Of a DNA stretch of 64,000 nt, positions 9,045 to 22,764 are shown piece after piece. The DNA is from Aphrophora alni. Lineage: Eukaryota; Arthropoda; Insecta; Hemiptera; Aphrophoridae. Below the pieces are notes generated by a model that worked only from the letters and a program-made list of their open reading frames with translations, had not been told where the DNA came from and did not search any database. Location: positions 21,575,177 to 21,639,176 of the forward strand of contig OY740768.1 in NCBI GenBank assembly GCA_963513935.1, written 5' to 3'. Both the position numbers and the translations under genes were made by a program. Position 1 is the first letter of the stretch. Every line of letters starts with the position of its first letter.

Positions 9045-9997
9045 ACCCAAGTGTCCCAGTGCTCAGGTGTCCCATAGCGCTATGTGACGTAGTATTGTGA
9101 CGTAGTATTGTGCTTTATAGGCCGGTTATATCTTAAGTTTAGTTAGTCTTCGTCGAGATGTCGAGGAGGAAGGATCTCGGGTAAGTTAACATTGTACTTT
9201 GGACATCTGGTTTGCGTCTAAACTTAGGGCATCTGTTTCACGTAGGGGATTCTGTTACCCTAGTCTCTAGTACCCTAATGACGTCATCTCCAGTGACGTC
9301 GTTATGACGTCTCTGGAAGTGACGTCAGGGACCTATTGGCTTTTGTAACCCAAGTGCCCCAGTGCTCAGGTGCCCTAGTTTGTCGTAACCCAGGTGCCCT
9401 ATATCCTACTAATATAGGGATTTTAATGTATATTTTTTAAAAAAATTCAACAAAAACCTAAATATCTCTTGTTTTTCTTTAGATATTTTTACATCTCTCT
9501 ATTCATTTTTAATGCTGTAAGAACGTAACGTAATGAACTTTGTGTTTAAAGAACTGACACTATAACTCACATAAATTGTATGATAAATATTTCCAATATA
9601 AACTCAGACGGTTAACGTTTATGTAGATTTGTGAAAAAGTTATTTGTTACGAATGACAGAGAGGCATTTTAACAATTGAAATTCCAAACGAAAAGTTAAA
9701 ATAGATAGCATGTAAATATTGGAGTGTATGATTGTTGATTATTTCCAATGTTCATCCATTACTATCGACACCCATTTTGTTTTTTTGTTTTATTGAATGC
9801 AGAGACTTTTTATTAAAATTACAAAAGCGTTCTTTTTTCCATTGTCAGATGATTTGAATGAAACATTTTATTTTTATTATATATGGAACAAACATTAATA
9901 TAGTACGATTGATTCAGTATAATTTAAATGGTACTTGACGTCATGTACTATATTTGTACTATTGTCCGAACTATAAATATTGTTCGATACAAACGTA

Positions 9998-10001
<4 letters not shown>

Positions 10002-10062
<61 letters not shown>
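10002..10062. repeat. (AT)n microsatellite
   Basis: An uninterrupted AT array of about 61 bases. Confidence 0.97.
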
Positions 10063-10065
<3 letters not shown>

Positions 10066-13000
10066 ATTGACTGATATTTACTATACATACTTTATAATTA
10101 CAGACAGATACAAAAGGGAGCCAAAGTTATTTAGCCTCACGAATTCCATCTAACCTAAACTACTTTGTCATTATTGTATTTCTCCTAGTTTATTGCCGTT
10201 TTCCATGGCGATATTTTTACACAAAGCAAGTTTTAAATTCTCTCCCTTATTTTCCACAGAATATATTTGTCAATATTAAATGTTCAATTAGGTAGTTAAG
10301 AAATAGTTAAGGTTTTTTTTTTTTTTTTAATACAGTAACATTTCTAATAGGAATTTTACAAAAGGAAAGAAAGAGAGAATTGGCAATTTAATTTAATTTC
10401 TTACTTATCTCAGATTTAATATAGATATCATGACAAATTTGACAAATGAAGGATCACTGTCTAATGTTGATTGACGTTAAACAAACTTCAATATAAGTTT
10501 ACCAATACTAATATTATGTATTATCATTTGTGAAAAGTTGGATATATCTAATGTTTTGAACTTGGAAAATTTTAATCGAACAACTAAAATAAATATCAAC
10601 TAAATTATTTAATGAATTTATACATGAATTATTGTTTTACTTTAAAGTATTTTATATGGGATATTATGCAATCTATTTTTCTTCATTTTTATTCAAATCG
10701 ATATTTTTTCAATATTGACAGGACGAAAAATTTAGAATACTGATTCCTACTGTTTAAAATTTAGTTAAAATATGCATTTCCCTTTTCCCCACTGATATTA
10801 TATTTTAAAAATATAAATTTGATAGGGTTTGAAATAATTCGAGGGTTGATTTTACCTTTTTTATAATTTTTCTTTTTACTGTGTTTCTGTTTTAAGGATA
10901 AATAAATATTAAAAAAAAAACTATAATACATAAAAAACAATCAAAACCTAGTATTACGCATAAGTATGCATTATTTAACAGGCATATTTCTAATTAACTA
11001 TTGTTATCAGTTAACATTTCGAAACTTAATTTAAGTTGGCAAAAGAAGAGTTTATTAAAAAAAATCTATTAAGACAAAAATATGTTTGAAAAGTTTTGTT
11101 AACGGGTTGGATTATTTAAGTTATAGAAATTTCATATATTATTTAAATGTTTATTTGTTTTATTTCATTATTTTTACTATAACGAAGAATGGTGCTCTTG
11201 TTGTTTTCCACCAGTACTTATTCCAATATTTTTACCAAATTAACTATATAAAAGAACAAATTGTCATATTGGTTGGTTATACAAGCAACGACTGAAAGTC
11301 ACATATTATGTAACCAATATAGTTAGAATTATTATCCTAAACAGATCACTCCCTACATAAACCTGTAATTTTATTCTTGTACGCGATTTATTATCCCTTC
11401 CTTTTAATAAAAATTAAAATGAATACAATATTTTTATCTAAATCAGGCCTCCAGAAAACGCATTAAAAAGAATGTGTGTCTACTGATTTTACTCAATAAA
11501 CAATTAATAGATAGTAATAAATTACCTCATTTGTTCCGTCTTGTGAATTAAATTTGTCTTGTTCTCATCTTCAGTTATATCTCTGTAGTAGATGTTGTCA
11601 AAACATTAAAACATTTACGAAGACACAAATATATAATATTACACACAAAAAAACGCACATATACATGTATACATATTTACTGACATAATGTTCATAGTGC
11701 GCACTGCTGTACGGTCCGCGGACTACCCAATTAAGTAACATTTTTACTCGCTGTGTGACGATATCAGTAAGGGGTTAAATAATTAATTTAACATGTTTAC
11801 AACATACTTAGCTGTATAACAAAGTCATTCGGTACAATAATGTATCATTCTGTATTTATTAACTGTATGTAAATGAGTTACAAATGAAAATAAAATGGAA
11901 TAGGAAATAAAGAAATGTATAAATCCATTTACATGTGAGTAATCAATCACGTTATACAAACAATATTAATTACGTGATACAAAGAGAAAGAAGCATATTA
12001 TTATACTTGGTGAGGATGTTTCAAAAGATATCTTTGATTATATGGTTTCATTACACTTATTTCATACGTACTTATGATTTTATATTAAATTATTTTACAA
12101 AGTAATTATCAGTTGTTAGTCGTTACAAAGTATTAATATTTATTTTAAATTCGTAAAAAAAAACGAAAACATCTAATATTATTTATTTTTTGAAAATATT
12201 TACTCAGTAAAAAATGGAGAGAAATATCTTAATATCGATAAATAATACCTTTCCACCAACATCGGAAAATAATATAGAAAATATAAGCCAAGAAGATATA
12301 TTAAATACAACTTCAATATGAGTCAATGAAGGTACACAATATATTCATTTATGTTGAAAAGTTATACTCATTTAATTTTGTGATCACGTAGTTTCATACA
12401 ACATTTCACAAATAATATTATTAGATGTACTCATTTTATACAAAACTTTTTTTGTCCTGAGAAACAGAGAAAATTGAATAAATATAGAAACTGTGATTAT
12501 GTTTTAAAAGAAATTTAATTGAAAAAAAAAAAAACATAAACCATAACTTTCCAAGTCAATATTTGCATGTCATAAATTTTTGATTTATTATAATCAAAAT
12601 ATTCTTTTATTTATTTAACGAAAATTATATATTCCATATTTGATTGCGGATTGACACAAGAAACATTATTGCTAAATGAAGAAATTTGATCTATAATTCA
12701 TTACGTGTTAAATAACATACAGACAAGTTGAAATAAGGATGAGATATGCTTCTTAGAGAGTTATATTTTGGATTGACGAACAATTATTTCGCAAGGGTAA
12801 ACCTGTCGATACCAACCATTGATAAGAATAAAGAAATACCAAGGGGTGTATAACATATAGGAGGATATTTTCATAACCTTTTTTAAAACATTTGTTATGA
12901 TAAAGAAACATATTTCTGATTACAACCAAATTTTCTATTGCAAATCGCTTCTCAGAAATATACATTTTGTTTTAAATTTGAAACATTTTAATTGATTGAT

Positions 13001-14008
13001 GACCCTCACCCTCAAGCAATACTCCCTTGTTATAAGTTAAGATTACTCTGACAGCAATAACTGAATATTCTGTTAAGATGGAGTCCTGTAGACTCTACAT
13101 AACGGTAAATCAATATCTTGAGTTGAAAGGTAATTTACAAATACAAACCATATTGTTAGTATTATTATTTATATTTTTCAATAATTTCATACCTATTCTG
13201 AAATACGTATTCTGATGTTAGTAAACAAATATATTTAATCAACAAAATTAATTTAATAATGTTTATGGTTACAATTTGTGACCTAACTATTAAAAGATTT
13301 AAATTAGTATAGAGTATAAAACTATAGAGTATATGAATAATACAGTATGTAAATTTTCCAGTTGTTTTTTATATTCCTTAGAAGAAAAAAATGGGTAATT
13401 TTTATTTTAATAATTTTTTATCAGAGTATTATAAGTTAATTTTTTTTATAAATATGTAAACTAAAAACTATTCCTGGTAGTTGAAAATTACGTAAAATAT
13501 TTGAAGTTGATTAATTTATTTAAATTACCTATTTAAAATATAACGAATATTTTATCAACAACGAATCATTGTCACTACATATTTGTGATTTAATGTAATT
13601 TATCAAATAAAGCCATGCTCAGTTTATTATTGGAGATATTTTTTAATAGATAACATGTAATGGACGATATGTTTAATTGAATGATTCATATTCTGCTGAA
13701 TACAATTTCAATGTAAATTCACATTATTAACTTCTATTCGTATTAGTTCAAAGTTATTTGTTAGCAGATGACAGACAGTCAGTGTAACAGCTGAAATTGC
13801 AAATGAGGAAATCTACATAAGTTGCATTTAAATATTGGAGTGTCAGTTGTGATAGACGATTTCAATTGTTTCTTAAGCCATTTTGACAGAGAGAATATAT
13901 TTTTTTGGAATGCTGATACCTGCAATTAAAATAACCTAATCGGTTTTCATCATTTCGGTTGTTACCATTCGGTGATTTAAATATAAGTAGTACTTTGATA
14001 TATCAAAG

Positions 14009-14010
<2 letters not shown>

Positions 14011-14058
<48 letters not shown>
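14011..14058. repeat. (TA)n microsatellite
   Basis: An uninterrupted TA array of 48 bases. Confidence 0.97.
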
Positions 14059-14059
<1 letters not shown>

Positions 14060-15601
14060 TCACGGAATAATAATTACATGCATAATACTTTAAATACAAG
14101 ATGGTTTTCAGGTTTTCCCAATAACAGTCGGCTATTTAACTCTAACAGTTATATTTCTAATGTCTGTAACAAAACATAATGTAATAAAGCAAATGATGTG
14201 ACATTTAATATTTTAGGAATATGGACGTTTTGTTCCACATTAAAAACAACAAATAGTTATTTTTTGGAAATGTTTATAAAAACCTACATGCTTATGGAAA
14301 TTTTTTTGTTAAACACATTATACAAAAACTGTATATATACACGAGTACATATTAAATTTCACTCTTTAGCTGTTTACATACACTTTAGATGAAGAATATA
14401 AATAATTTGATTGTAGATGTATTTTCCTTTGATTCTAAGATACTATATAACGAAAAATTAAGTATCTCACATTAAATAAGAATTCACCGGGAATTTGAAT
14501 TAAAAATCGCAATTACAGAGCAAACATTTTCTTAAATTTAATTCTTAAATGTTATCCCAAAACTAACTAATTCTGAAAAAAAATTCTTAATTTTTAAATG
14601 TGGAATTATAAATTTTGAAACTTTCATACCATGTAGTCGGGGAAAGGAACGTATGAAAGCGATTTTTAGAAACAGTTATTCTATTTTAGAATAATATGGT
14701 GCTTTATTATCTCACATAAAATATACGAAAATAGTAGACAATTTTCAAGAATAATCGTTTAGAAATTGACAAGCTCCTAAAACAAATATTAATAATCAAT
14801 TTACAAACTTATAATTACATCATATAAATATAATAAACAATGTAAAGGAAAACGTGAACATGATTCACTTCATTAGATGTTAAATTAAACTTAATGAATA
14901 AAACCTTCGGACGTCTATATATCTGTCACTTCTTTTAATAAGGCACCCCTAGACGGTCGTTGTTATAACGTATTGATTGACTTCACAATTTATTATTTCT
15001 TTTAAACGTTAGTTGTACTTTTATATTCTGATTGCCAATTAAACATATTTTCCAATATTTTATATCCATAAGCAAACATTGGACATACGATCCACTGTTA
15101 CCAACTGTGTGTTTGTTGCCGTCAGAGGGATATGATCTATGAGGCGTTATTTCATAATGTACTCTAATTATTTTTCTTTGTTTAGTTAATTTATAAACCT
15201 TTTAGTAATATTGTAATTAAATGAGGTCAAATGAGAGTAATAGGTGCATATTTTAATACTTTTCAAAAATTTACTAATGTATGTGATTCTATTTATGTGA
15301 TCGTAATTGACTCCGTTTAAGTACATTGATATTCTAAAAAACTTTATGAAAAAGTAATATAGGATTAATAGTGATTGTCCTATGGAAAAAATTTTTTATT
15401 TTGTCTTTCAAGGAATGGGACACTAGGTAATTATCTACGGTGCAAATTTTTCATGTGATTGATGAAATATTATAATAAATATAGAAAATACAAAATATGG
15501 ATAACCGAGACATAATTCAATTCATTATTGTTTTATATTTCTATACACAAATACTTTCAGATCATTAAATAAGTTTTATCTATTTATTCCCTAAAAAAAT
15601 T

Positions 15602-15853
<252 letters not shown>

Positions 15854-17561
15854 TGTAAATATTAACGTCATATTTTATGTTGTTTTCTTTGATTATGAAT
15901 CATTGTTGTTTTAATAATTTTTATTTAAGGAATATGAACATATCAATAAATACACGATGTCTATATAATTTAGCTTCATATATTCATTTCAATAGTTATG
16001 TATTAATAAACATTTGACCATTCTGTTCCTACGTTTGATATTTTATAACTGTTAATAATATAAATTTAAACTAAAGAATTAAATCCCTAATTATTACATG
16101 GTTTAAATATTATTTTTTTAAATTTCTTTTGTTTCTTCAAACTAAACTATTAATGCACTTTGAAATGATAAAATGTTCAAAAATATATAATATGTAATAA
16201 TAAAAAGATAAAACAAACATGTCTCCTTTTACTTCTACTGTAGAAATTTGTAATTAAAACTCACTATTAAAATGACTGGCAGTCGGAATGACAACTTAGG
16301 TTACAAAAGAGTAAGTTTTGAATAAGTTTCATTCCAGTAATTCAATATTAGCTGATTATTGATTTTAAAGACTTACTTAAAAATATAATCTTAAAGTCTT
16401 TCCGTGGATGTTAATCCAAAGAGTAAGATAACATAACTATAAAAATTCGATATGTATCTATACATAGTTATAGACGTGTGTGTAACGTTAGGGCTATTTT
16501 GTAAACGATACATTTTTGTGGATACATTTTTATTATTAATATTATTATTATGGTTTTATAATTTTTTTTGTATATTTGTTACATTCAAAATGTTCAGATT
16601 TTGATCAGATCAATATTTTTACCATACGTACTTTATCATTTAAAAATGTTACAAAGAGATCTAATGTAAATTAGTCAAGACCATTCCATTCACATGAAAT
16701 AAGTTCTTAGAAATGAAATTCTGATCGAATACTTCCGCTTTCAACGCTGTTTTTTACACAAGGCAAGTTGTAAATTTTCCGTTTCATTTGCTATGCTATG
16801 TACTTGTCCCTTAGTAGATGATGGAGTGCCATAACATTAAAAAGAGATTTAAAGCTGTTTGATGTATTAATCTTTATTAAATAATGTTTTTAATGTATAA
16901 TGGTTCTCAGATTTTTAGTTTGGTAGATGATTAATTATATTTAATGTAACCAAAAGAATGAAAACTCAATGTTAATCCAAAAATCACTATATTTTCGAAA
17001 CAGAAAACGAAAACAAAACTTCAATGATTTAAGTCATCATCCTCAGCTGCGACATACACACAAACCCTACTGACAGTGGACCATTCACAAATTTATCTTT
17101 CCATAAGTTTCAGGATTATAGTTTCCACAAGTGTAGATCATTACAGTTGATTATATGTAATAGTTTAATCTTCCATATGTAAAACAAACAGTAATACTGT
17201 TAAATACATGTAATAATATGTGTTATTAAATTTAAAAACATTCTTTAACGGTACTTGCGACACTACAACAATTTTCGGAACTGTATATGTTAGTCGGTAT
17301 CCCAATCTATTTAACAATTTTTTGTGGCAACAGTTCAAATCATTGTTGAATTAGGTGTAACGGTAGCCGTTAGAGGGTGTTATCGTTTCATTCTAAATAA
17401 GTTTATTTATAGAAAAACGTTTACTTTATTTTGGTTGAAATTATTTTAGGATTCATATCCAAACAATAGGTATTTACTAAAATTATTAAAGTTTATGAAA
17501 ATAGTTTGTTACATAAAATTCAAAATAATTTATTCATTCCTGGATACGCATTCAAAAATGT

Positions 17562-17579
17562 GATATATATATATATATA
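17562..17579. repeat. Short (AT)n tract
   Basis: Nine AT units. Confidence 0.9.
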
Positions 17580-17739
17580 CAATTTTTTATATTTTTTTTC
17601 TGACTGATTTGGGTGAAGTGAATTTCCCCTTTTACTTGTTATTTTTTAATATTATTCGACGAGTAAACAAAATATGAAAAACTGCCCGAAGTAAACTTTT
17701 ATGTCCTAAATTTTGATAATTAAAAACACTAAAGAAACA

Positions 17740-18010
17740 CTTTTAGTACATTGTACAGCGTCAACCCAGAGACATGTTGGACTTCATTTATGCGCGTTGT
17801 TGTTTGTGTTTTTATAAATTATGTTAAATGTTTTTAATTGTGTTTTGACCACCCGACGATGGACGTAACAAGTCCGAAACACGTGTAGTAATAATATATA
17901 TGTACTGAAGGAAAAACTTCAAAAAAGGATTGCTGGCGGTGAGTAACTTATTAAAAGTTACTAAAAAAAAATAATAATAAATAAAAGTAATATACCTGTA
18001 AAACAATATT
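17740..18010 (+). mobile_element. Penelope-like element remnant with hammerhead-like core
   Basis: The segment around 17848-17890 reads CCACCCGACGATG, then GGAC, a 7-base loop, GTCC, then GAAACACGTG. A GAYGATG-type box, a short stem and CGAAAC is the arrangement seen at the ends of Penelope-like retroelements, which carry hammerhead ribozyme motifs. The canonical CUGAUGA box is changed to CCGACGA here, so self-cleavage is doubtful. No reverse transcriptase or GIY-YIG coding is present, and the limits given are approximate. The assignment rests on motif shape alone. Confidence 0.42.
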
Positions 18011-20509
18011 CATTGAAATATGGTGTTAAAGGATCTGTTTCGATTCAACAAACCAATCTTGCCTTTCCGTTTATAAGAGACAATCAGCAGAACAACCCCA
18101 CATATTAAGATACGTTCCTAAAATGTTTGCAAGGACCATATTTTTTCTGTTTATTGCCTAATAATGGTTATTTCATAAATGTTTAATACTTTATAGATTA
18201 TATATAAATGTTATAATTAAATTATTAAAAATGAGTATTTAAATTTTTGTTAGATATTACTTAACAAAAAGTTAAGTCTGACACATAAAAATTGGAAGCC
18301 ACCGATAATATTCAAAGTCAAGTTTCACTGTTTAAAAACACATGACAAAACAAATACTTTCTTATGATTAATTCCTTAATTGTTTTCCCAAACAAACTGT
18401 TACTCAAAATACTATTTGATTTTTTGCAGATATATACATTTGAGTAATTATGTTTCGTATAGAACATTCGTATATTAAAAAAAAAACAACTGTTTATCGC
18501 TGTCATGAAGATTTAAATTGACGCTTGATAAGAGACACAGAGAAATCATTTGCTAATGGAGAATTATGTAATGTTGATTTATAAGTATTCTAAACAATGG
18601 AAGATGAGTTTAATTACACTTTAATATTGCAAAATAAATATTTGTTTTCAAAAGGGTATGTGATAGTTATTTTCCTTTTTTTCAGAAATCATCCTAACCT
18701 AATAGAATGATCACTTTATTAAATGCTTTTCGTTTTCAAAGCAGTCAGACACTTTGAATCAATTCAAAACAGCATTATTTTGTTTTTGTTATTGCTAGCA
18801 AACCATGGTTATTGTTTATAAATTATGTTGCAATTGTTTTCTTCAATAAATGACAATAAAATTGTAATAATAATTAATTGTTTGAATTACATATGTAAAA
18901 TACATCACACGATTTTTAAAAATTAAACATTGGTAAACTTTTTGACAGTATAAAATATAATTAAAATTCGGGTTTTTGAACATGAAAATACGAATATTTT
19001 TTTTCATTGATCTATATGTTTTATTTTAACACAAACTAAGAACATTTATAACATTTCAGATTTAAACAATTTCAGCAATAAATTATCTAACCTCTAATAA
19101 TTTCTCAAGTGTAATTAATCACAATTTTATCAATTTAGTGACAAAAAAGTATACAAATTGATACGGATCAAAGTAATTACATTGAAATTACCATTTTAAC
19201 AAAGTAAACTCTGCATACGCATGAGGCGTGGTTACGTTTTATTTAGTTCCAGATTTTACCATTGAGTAAAATAGTGCTGATTTAATCAAAGCTTCACTTG
19301 TATACCACCTTTGTAAACGTGTATTATGATCACAACTTCACTATCATGGAATGAATAAAATTGTCTTGGTCAAAACATGTAGAGAAACTTACGACTATAC
19401 AGAAGTTTTTATAATTGAGAACTACTGTATTACTAGCTATCAATAAAACAAATCATACGTATGAAATTTTACAAAACAATAACTAAAATTGCGTCTACTA
19501 TAATTATAATTGATATTTTTTATTTCTAATTTTGAATAGTATTATTAATAAAATAAACTTCGCATTTTCTTCGATTTTAGATATCACATATATTCATCAA
19601 TGGATTCTATCTGCAAACAATGATATGTTGTCTTACCTATTAGAACCTATAGATAAGCATTTATTTTTAGGGACAAATGTAAATAAACTTACTGTTTAGA
19701 GTATAATATAATTATAATAAAAAATTATCTTCTTGGTATACGTTGGTTCTACTTTCCAATATTGCTGAAAACTTCAGTTATGTTTATAAACATGCCACTC
19801 GTCTCTCACGTTGCATTGATCACTTGAGAAATGTAGCTCTAGCTGTTACCTAAACAATAAGTGTGAAATGTAGAAATTGTTATCTGTTAAGACGGAAAAT
19901 TAGAAAATGCAATGTGTAAATGCTCGTCGGTCAGCTGTTACATTGATTTTCCTAAATTATGTAATATTTTAGCGTTGAGGGCATTACCTACGTATAGGTG
20001 AACGGAGAATATTGACCTTCGGAATGATCTGGGTACATAGTTAATATGAACAAATAAATTGCTTTTTAAGAACTTAAGATGAGAAAAGAATTTCTCAAAG
20101 GAATGTTTATTGTTTTATATTGACAAACAATTTATTATCAATCATATGAAACTATTACATATGCGTTTGTTTGTCTGCGTTTATAATTTTAATTATCGAT
20201 GGAGAAACTTTTAAGTACGTAGCTGCAAATGAGAAGTTTTCTCTCAAAAAAAAATCAGTAGTTTGAAAAGCTGTTTCAAATATATTTTAACTTTTTTTAA
20301 ATGGATTTATATTACAATGCTTTGTGAGGTATACTATTATTGTAATTCGTGAAAGTTGTAGATGTTTTAATGCGATAAATACGATACTCTAAATTCGATT
20401 TTAAACATACATATTTTATTCTAAATATAAACTATAAACTGTTTCCCCCTCTCTTACATTGTAATTCCTTTAGGATTTACAATGTCCAAGTATATATAAT
20501 GTCATTACC

Positions 20510-20700
20510 ATTTTGTCCTGCAGGACCCCTGGTTTAATCCCTAATTACATTTACAAATTAGGGATTATTAGGGCACCCGAAATGTCCATGATAAAGAAAC
20601 AATGGACTTATTTTGGCCTGTCCCTATTTCCCCTATATGTACTGTACATTTCCATTGTAGGTAATATGAAATACTTTCAAACAACGTAATATTTGTCCAT
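20510..20700 (+). repeat. Dispersed module B, copy 1
   Basis: A diverged repeat: a 12-bp palindrome GTCCTGCAGGAC, then CTAATTACATTTAC, then GATAAAGAAACAA, then TATGTACTGTACA. Related copies lie at 27590-27790, 32100-32280 and 48930-49050, and the first part alone is at 40885-40930. Identity looks low, so these are old duplications. Confidence 0.6.
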
Positions 20701-20765
20701 ATTTTTTGTGGAGGATTGGATTAATTATTATATGCATTTCAATTGTCTATAAGAATTTGTTTTTG

Positions 20766-20766
<1 letters not shown>

Positions 20767-20812
<46 letters not shown>
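20767..20812. repeat. (TA)n microsatellite
   Basis: An uninterrupted TA array of 46 bases. Confidence 0.97.
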
Positions 20813-20816
<4 letters not shown>

Positions 20817-21606
20817 GACAATCTATTATTATTAAAATACAATGCTAAGGTCGTATGATGCAATTTTTAAAAACAAAATTATATTCCAGTGTATTGAAAG
20901 TATCATAAATGAATGACTCGTGCACTAGCCCTTGATTTAGCTATCTCAGCTCGTTTTCGTTCGTAATTATCAGACAGACATATTATCATACTCAGAGAAA
21001 TATTATGAATTGTACAAATCCAGTGTAATTAATAAAAACAAAAAATTTAAAGTAAATCTAAAAATATTAAAGTGTTTTCAAGATTCTTTATACTCTCATT
21101 TTTTTTTTTTTTTTTTTTTTTGTTGTGAAATTGACTGTTTAAACAAACCTGGATGAAAACAATTGTTTAGATTACATTTTATTTTACTTGTAAGATAAAT
21201 TGACAAACATTAACACAGTAACAGCTATAAACTATCACCATAATAAAAGAACTTCTTATCTTAGTAGTAAGTGTAGTGATTCACGATATTTTCAACAAGA
21301 ACTTGTATTAAATTTCAAACTTATTTTCAATCCTAATTCTAAACTGATAGATAAAAACTGAAATGCTCACAATTACTTATAATTATAATGCTTGAATATT
21401 TCATGTCTAGTCATTTCCGACCATTACGTAGAAACTGTGTCATGTCACAGTAGAACTCCTAAGGTTAAACTCAGTGAAAGGTTGAAAAGTTCGTATACAA
21501 CTTCTGGAATATCGTCGTGTATTTATAATATAATAGTTCATGACTACTTATTTCATACAACCGTAGCTCATTTAATATTTTCATGATTTTTTGTTTTGTT
21601 TTAGTC

Positions 21607-21648
21607 TAAAAAAAAAAAAAAAACCAAAAAAAACCAAAAAAAAACCAA
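21607..21648. repeat. A-rich (CCAAAAAAAA)n tract
   Basis: Runs of eight or more A residues separated by CC, repeated three times. Confidence 0.85.
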
Positions 21649-22323
21649 AGTTAACTATAGTCAAATTTAGTAATAAAACTTTCTGAGTTAACAACAATAA
21701 ATAAAAAAATAAAAAAATTAATCAAGTTTTCATTGAAGTGATAAAGGTCTAGTGATAAATTTCATTTGCGAGTGCAAATATATTTAACATGTTCTGATTT
21801 GTAAAGCAAGTTCCGCTCAATCACTGGCCGGAGAATATCTAGTTGAGACCGTAAAGTATTTAAGATAATAATTACACCCAAATGCCATTTATATTATTAT
21901 TATTATTATTGTTGTTTTTTTAGATATTTTTCCATAACTTTTCTATATACTAAATTATACACCACATTTCTAAAGTATGAGTCGACGCTTAATACAAGTG
22001 AAAAACCTATAACATAGCTATCATGATATTCTCAACTATGTAGTAACCTTATATTGGTAATCTAAATAAAACTCCTGTGTTAAAGCTAGTACTTATTTGT
22101 AAAAAAACAATTAAGATTGTTTACAAATGTGATCAGGAGAAAACACAAGTACAAAATCCGAAAAACTACCATCAGAAATAATTAGAAGTTGAATCAAAAC
22201 AACACTGGTCAACTGAAACAAAAAGGACTTAAGTGCAAACGGGTTAGGTACCTAACAGGGTAACGTTGTGGGCGACGAATGGTCCCCACTTTCTATTCAC
22301 CATACTGTTGACTGTGTGTGTGA

Positions 22324-22326
<3 letters not shown>

Positions 22327-22406
<80 letters not shown>
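22327..22406. repeat. (TA)n microsatellite with a phase slip
   Basis: An array of about 80 bases; a doubled A near 22374 changes the register from TA to AT. Confidence 0.96.
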
Positions 22407-22408
<2 letters not shown>

Positions 22409-22631
22409 TAAACAATCCAATATTATCAAATAAATTAAAACCAGAATATTGTTCTTATTTTTACTAAAGATAATGTATACAGTATTTTTACTTTTACTAT
22501 ACATTAATAATACACGTTACCTTCTAACAAGCCACTAGCCTTATTTCTATTTTATTTTATAATGATGTCTTGTGTTTAGCTCATTACATTAATTATACCT
22601 TAAAGCTATGTTTTTTACTTCTTCGCCTTAT

Positions 22632-22764
<133 letters not shown>

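Larger units (their letters stand above)
7799..9190 (+). repeat. Five-copy dispersed module ending in a splice-donor-like sequence
   Basis: Copies start near 7799, 8069, 8341, 8638 and 9111. Each runs TTATAGG, then TCTTAATTTTAGTTAGTCTTC (aAGTTTAG in the last copy), then TCGA-rich sequence, then GATCTC, and ends in CTGGTGAGTTAC, CTGGTAGGTTAC or CGGGTAAGTTAA. The ends match the 5' splice-site consensus GTRAGT or a close relative. Copies three and four also share about 45 bases downstream. The copies diverge more than the 270-bp units around the first two, so the module is older. It may be a repeated non-coding exon or promoter piece, or simply part of a transposon. Confidence 0.7.
8800..9340. 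repeat. Palindrome-rich block with repeated TGACGTCA sites
   Basis: The block contains full TGACGTCA octamers near 8804, 8909, 9018, 9280 and 9321, plus several one-base variants. It has three direct copies of a segment built from CTCAGGTGTCCCATAGCGCT followed by ATGTGACGTCAATC or a variant (from about 8886, 8922 and 9063), and two diverged copies of a TGACGTCAT..CCAGTGACG segment (8800 and 9275). It is clearly more GC-rich than its surroundings. TGACGTCA is the cAMP-response element bound by CREB/ATF factors; function here is inference. Confidence 0.8.

Noticed and set aside
13300..13320. TTAGTATAGA as another Helitron 5' end on the minus strand
   Set aside because: The next base is G, not the T expected at an insertion, and no leader sequence follows.
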